NCBI GenBank assembly: GCA_018263405.1
Contig: JAANXG010000080.1
Span: forward strand, 1 to 6,560
Length of the DNA: 6,560 bases
DNA from: Gammaproteobacteria bacterium
GTDB lineage: Bacteria > Pseudomonadota > Gammaproteobacteria > Arenicellales > JAANXG01
Direction: 5' to 3'
Shown here: piece by piece, positions 6,388 through 6,560 of the stretch
How the letters are laid out: each line of letters opens with the position of its first letter
Position numbering within the stretch: the first letter of the stretch is position 1
The notes under the pieces: generated by a model
Told to the model about the DNA's origin: nothing
Databases searched by the model: none
Seen by the model: only the letters and a program-made list of their open reading frames with translations
Translations under genes and position numbers: made by a program

Positions 6388-6407
6388 TACTGTATATTTA
6401 CACAGTA
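6388..6407. promoter_or_regulatory. LexA (SOS) box
   Basis: TACTGTATATTTACACAGTA has the exact CTGT-N8-ACAG core and agrees with the idealised E. coli SOS box at 18 of 20 positions. The dyad extends to 11-bp arms (TGGCATACTGT/ACAGTATGCCA, 6383-6412). A TATATT hexamer (6393-6398) inside the box could be a -10. LexA bound here would repress a promoter in the window or just beyond it. The likely client is the DnaE2-like start that begins at the end of the box. A perfect TTGACA on the minus strand (6382-6377) is next to it but leads to no recognisable gene. Confidence 0.75.
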
Positions 6408-6442
6408 TGCCACCTGCCTACACCGAACTCCACTGCCTTAGT
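6407..6442 (+). pseudogene. Possible 5' remnant of dnaE2/imuC (SOS error-prone polymerase)
   Basis: An ATG at 6407 opens a frame beginning MPPAYTELHCLS. Known DnaE2 (ImuC) proteins carry PAYAELHCLSNFSFLRGAS or close variants at the start of their PHP domain. Here the match holds through LHCLS and then stops: the expected NFSFLRGAS is replaced by an unrelated sequence. The frame stays open to the window edge, but only by running through the inverted repeat at 6479-6560. The LexA box overlapping the ATG fits, since dnaE2 genes are commonly LexA-controlled. Inference: a dnaE2 start truncated, or interrupted by an insertion, after about 12 codons; the rest may lie to the right. The match is only about ten residues, so chance or a different PHP-domain protein remains possible. 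Confidence 0.4.
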
Positions 6443-6478
6443 ACCCTTGGGCATAAATACACACACGTTCAGAGCGTC

Positions 6479-6560
6479 TCCAAAGTGCCAATGCAAGGCG
6501 CGCTTCGCAGGGAATGGCGAGCCCTTTTCAAGAAGCGCAACGCCGCAGTGGCGCTTTGGA
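6479..6560. repeat. Imperfect long inverted repeat, MITE-like, reaching the right edge
   Basis: Arms 6479-6506 and 6532-6560 begin and end with TCCAAAG/CTTTGGA and share GCCA/TGGC, TGC/GCA and GCGCTTC/GAAGCGC blocks around a 25-bp centre. The arms differ at a few positions and by one indel, as diverged terminal repeats do. The right edge of the window falls exactly at the end of the visible right arm, so the repeat may continue outward (the left side reads AGAGCGTC before TCCAAAG) and any target duplication cannot be seen. It could also be a transcribed hairpin. Confidence 0.5.

Noticed and set aside
1..6560. CRISPR arrays, tRNA or rRNA genes, toxin-antitoxin pairs, phage or defence genes.
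   Set aside because: No regularly spaced repeats, cloverleaf-type sequence or matching protein motifs were found on either strand.

Overview
The window reads as chromosomal DNA of a heterotrophic or mixotrophic gammaproteobacterium. The evidence is a FadI/FadJ-type beta-oxidation operon in the enterobacterial gene order, a class II fumarase, a small CspA-family protein, and an almost consensus SOS box of the gammaproteobacterial CTGT-N8-ACAG type. Coding DNA is moderately GC-rich and the spacers are clearly more AT-rich. The species cannot be named from the sequence.

Layout. Positions 1-334 (minus strand) hold the N-terminal 111 codons of an AMP-forming acyl-CoA synthetase that runs off the left edge. 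A 163-bp divergent spacer with candidate promoters and a 13-bp palindrome separates it from fadI (498-1802) and fadJ (1803-3974). The stop codon of fadI directly abuts the start codon of fadJ. An AT-rich spacer of 220 bp (weak hairpin, repeated TACTT-type motifs) leads into fumC (4195-5601). A 372-bp spacer follows. It holds a 60-bp element with perfect 12-bp terminal inverted repeats between two identical 8-bp direct repeats, and then the long leader of a GTG-initiated cold-shock protein gene (5974-6177). After it come a strong hairpin, a stretch of nested inverted repeats, a LexA box (6388-6407), a short reading frame whose first residues look like the start of the SOS polymerase DnaE2/ImuC, and an imperfect inverted repeat (6479-6560) that reaches the right edge.

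How the genes fit together. The synthetase would activate carboxylic acids to CoA thioesters. FadJ (hydratase and dehydrogenase) and FadI (thiolase) would shorten them to acetyl-CoA. FumC works in the TCA cycle that oxidises the acetyl-CoA; it has its own spacer and is probably a separate transcription unit. The cold-shock gene is a separate unit with a leader that may mask its ribosome binding site.

The enzymes are ordinary. The unusual material is in the spacers: the MITE-like element just upstream of the csp promoter, and the right end, where an intact-looking SOS box sits on what appears to be a truncated or interrupted dnaE2.
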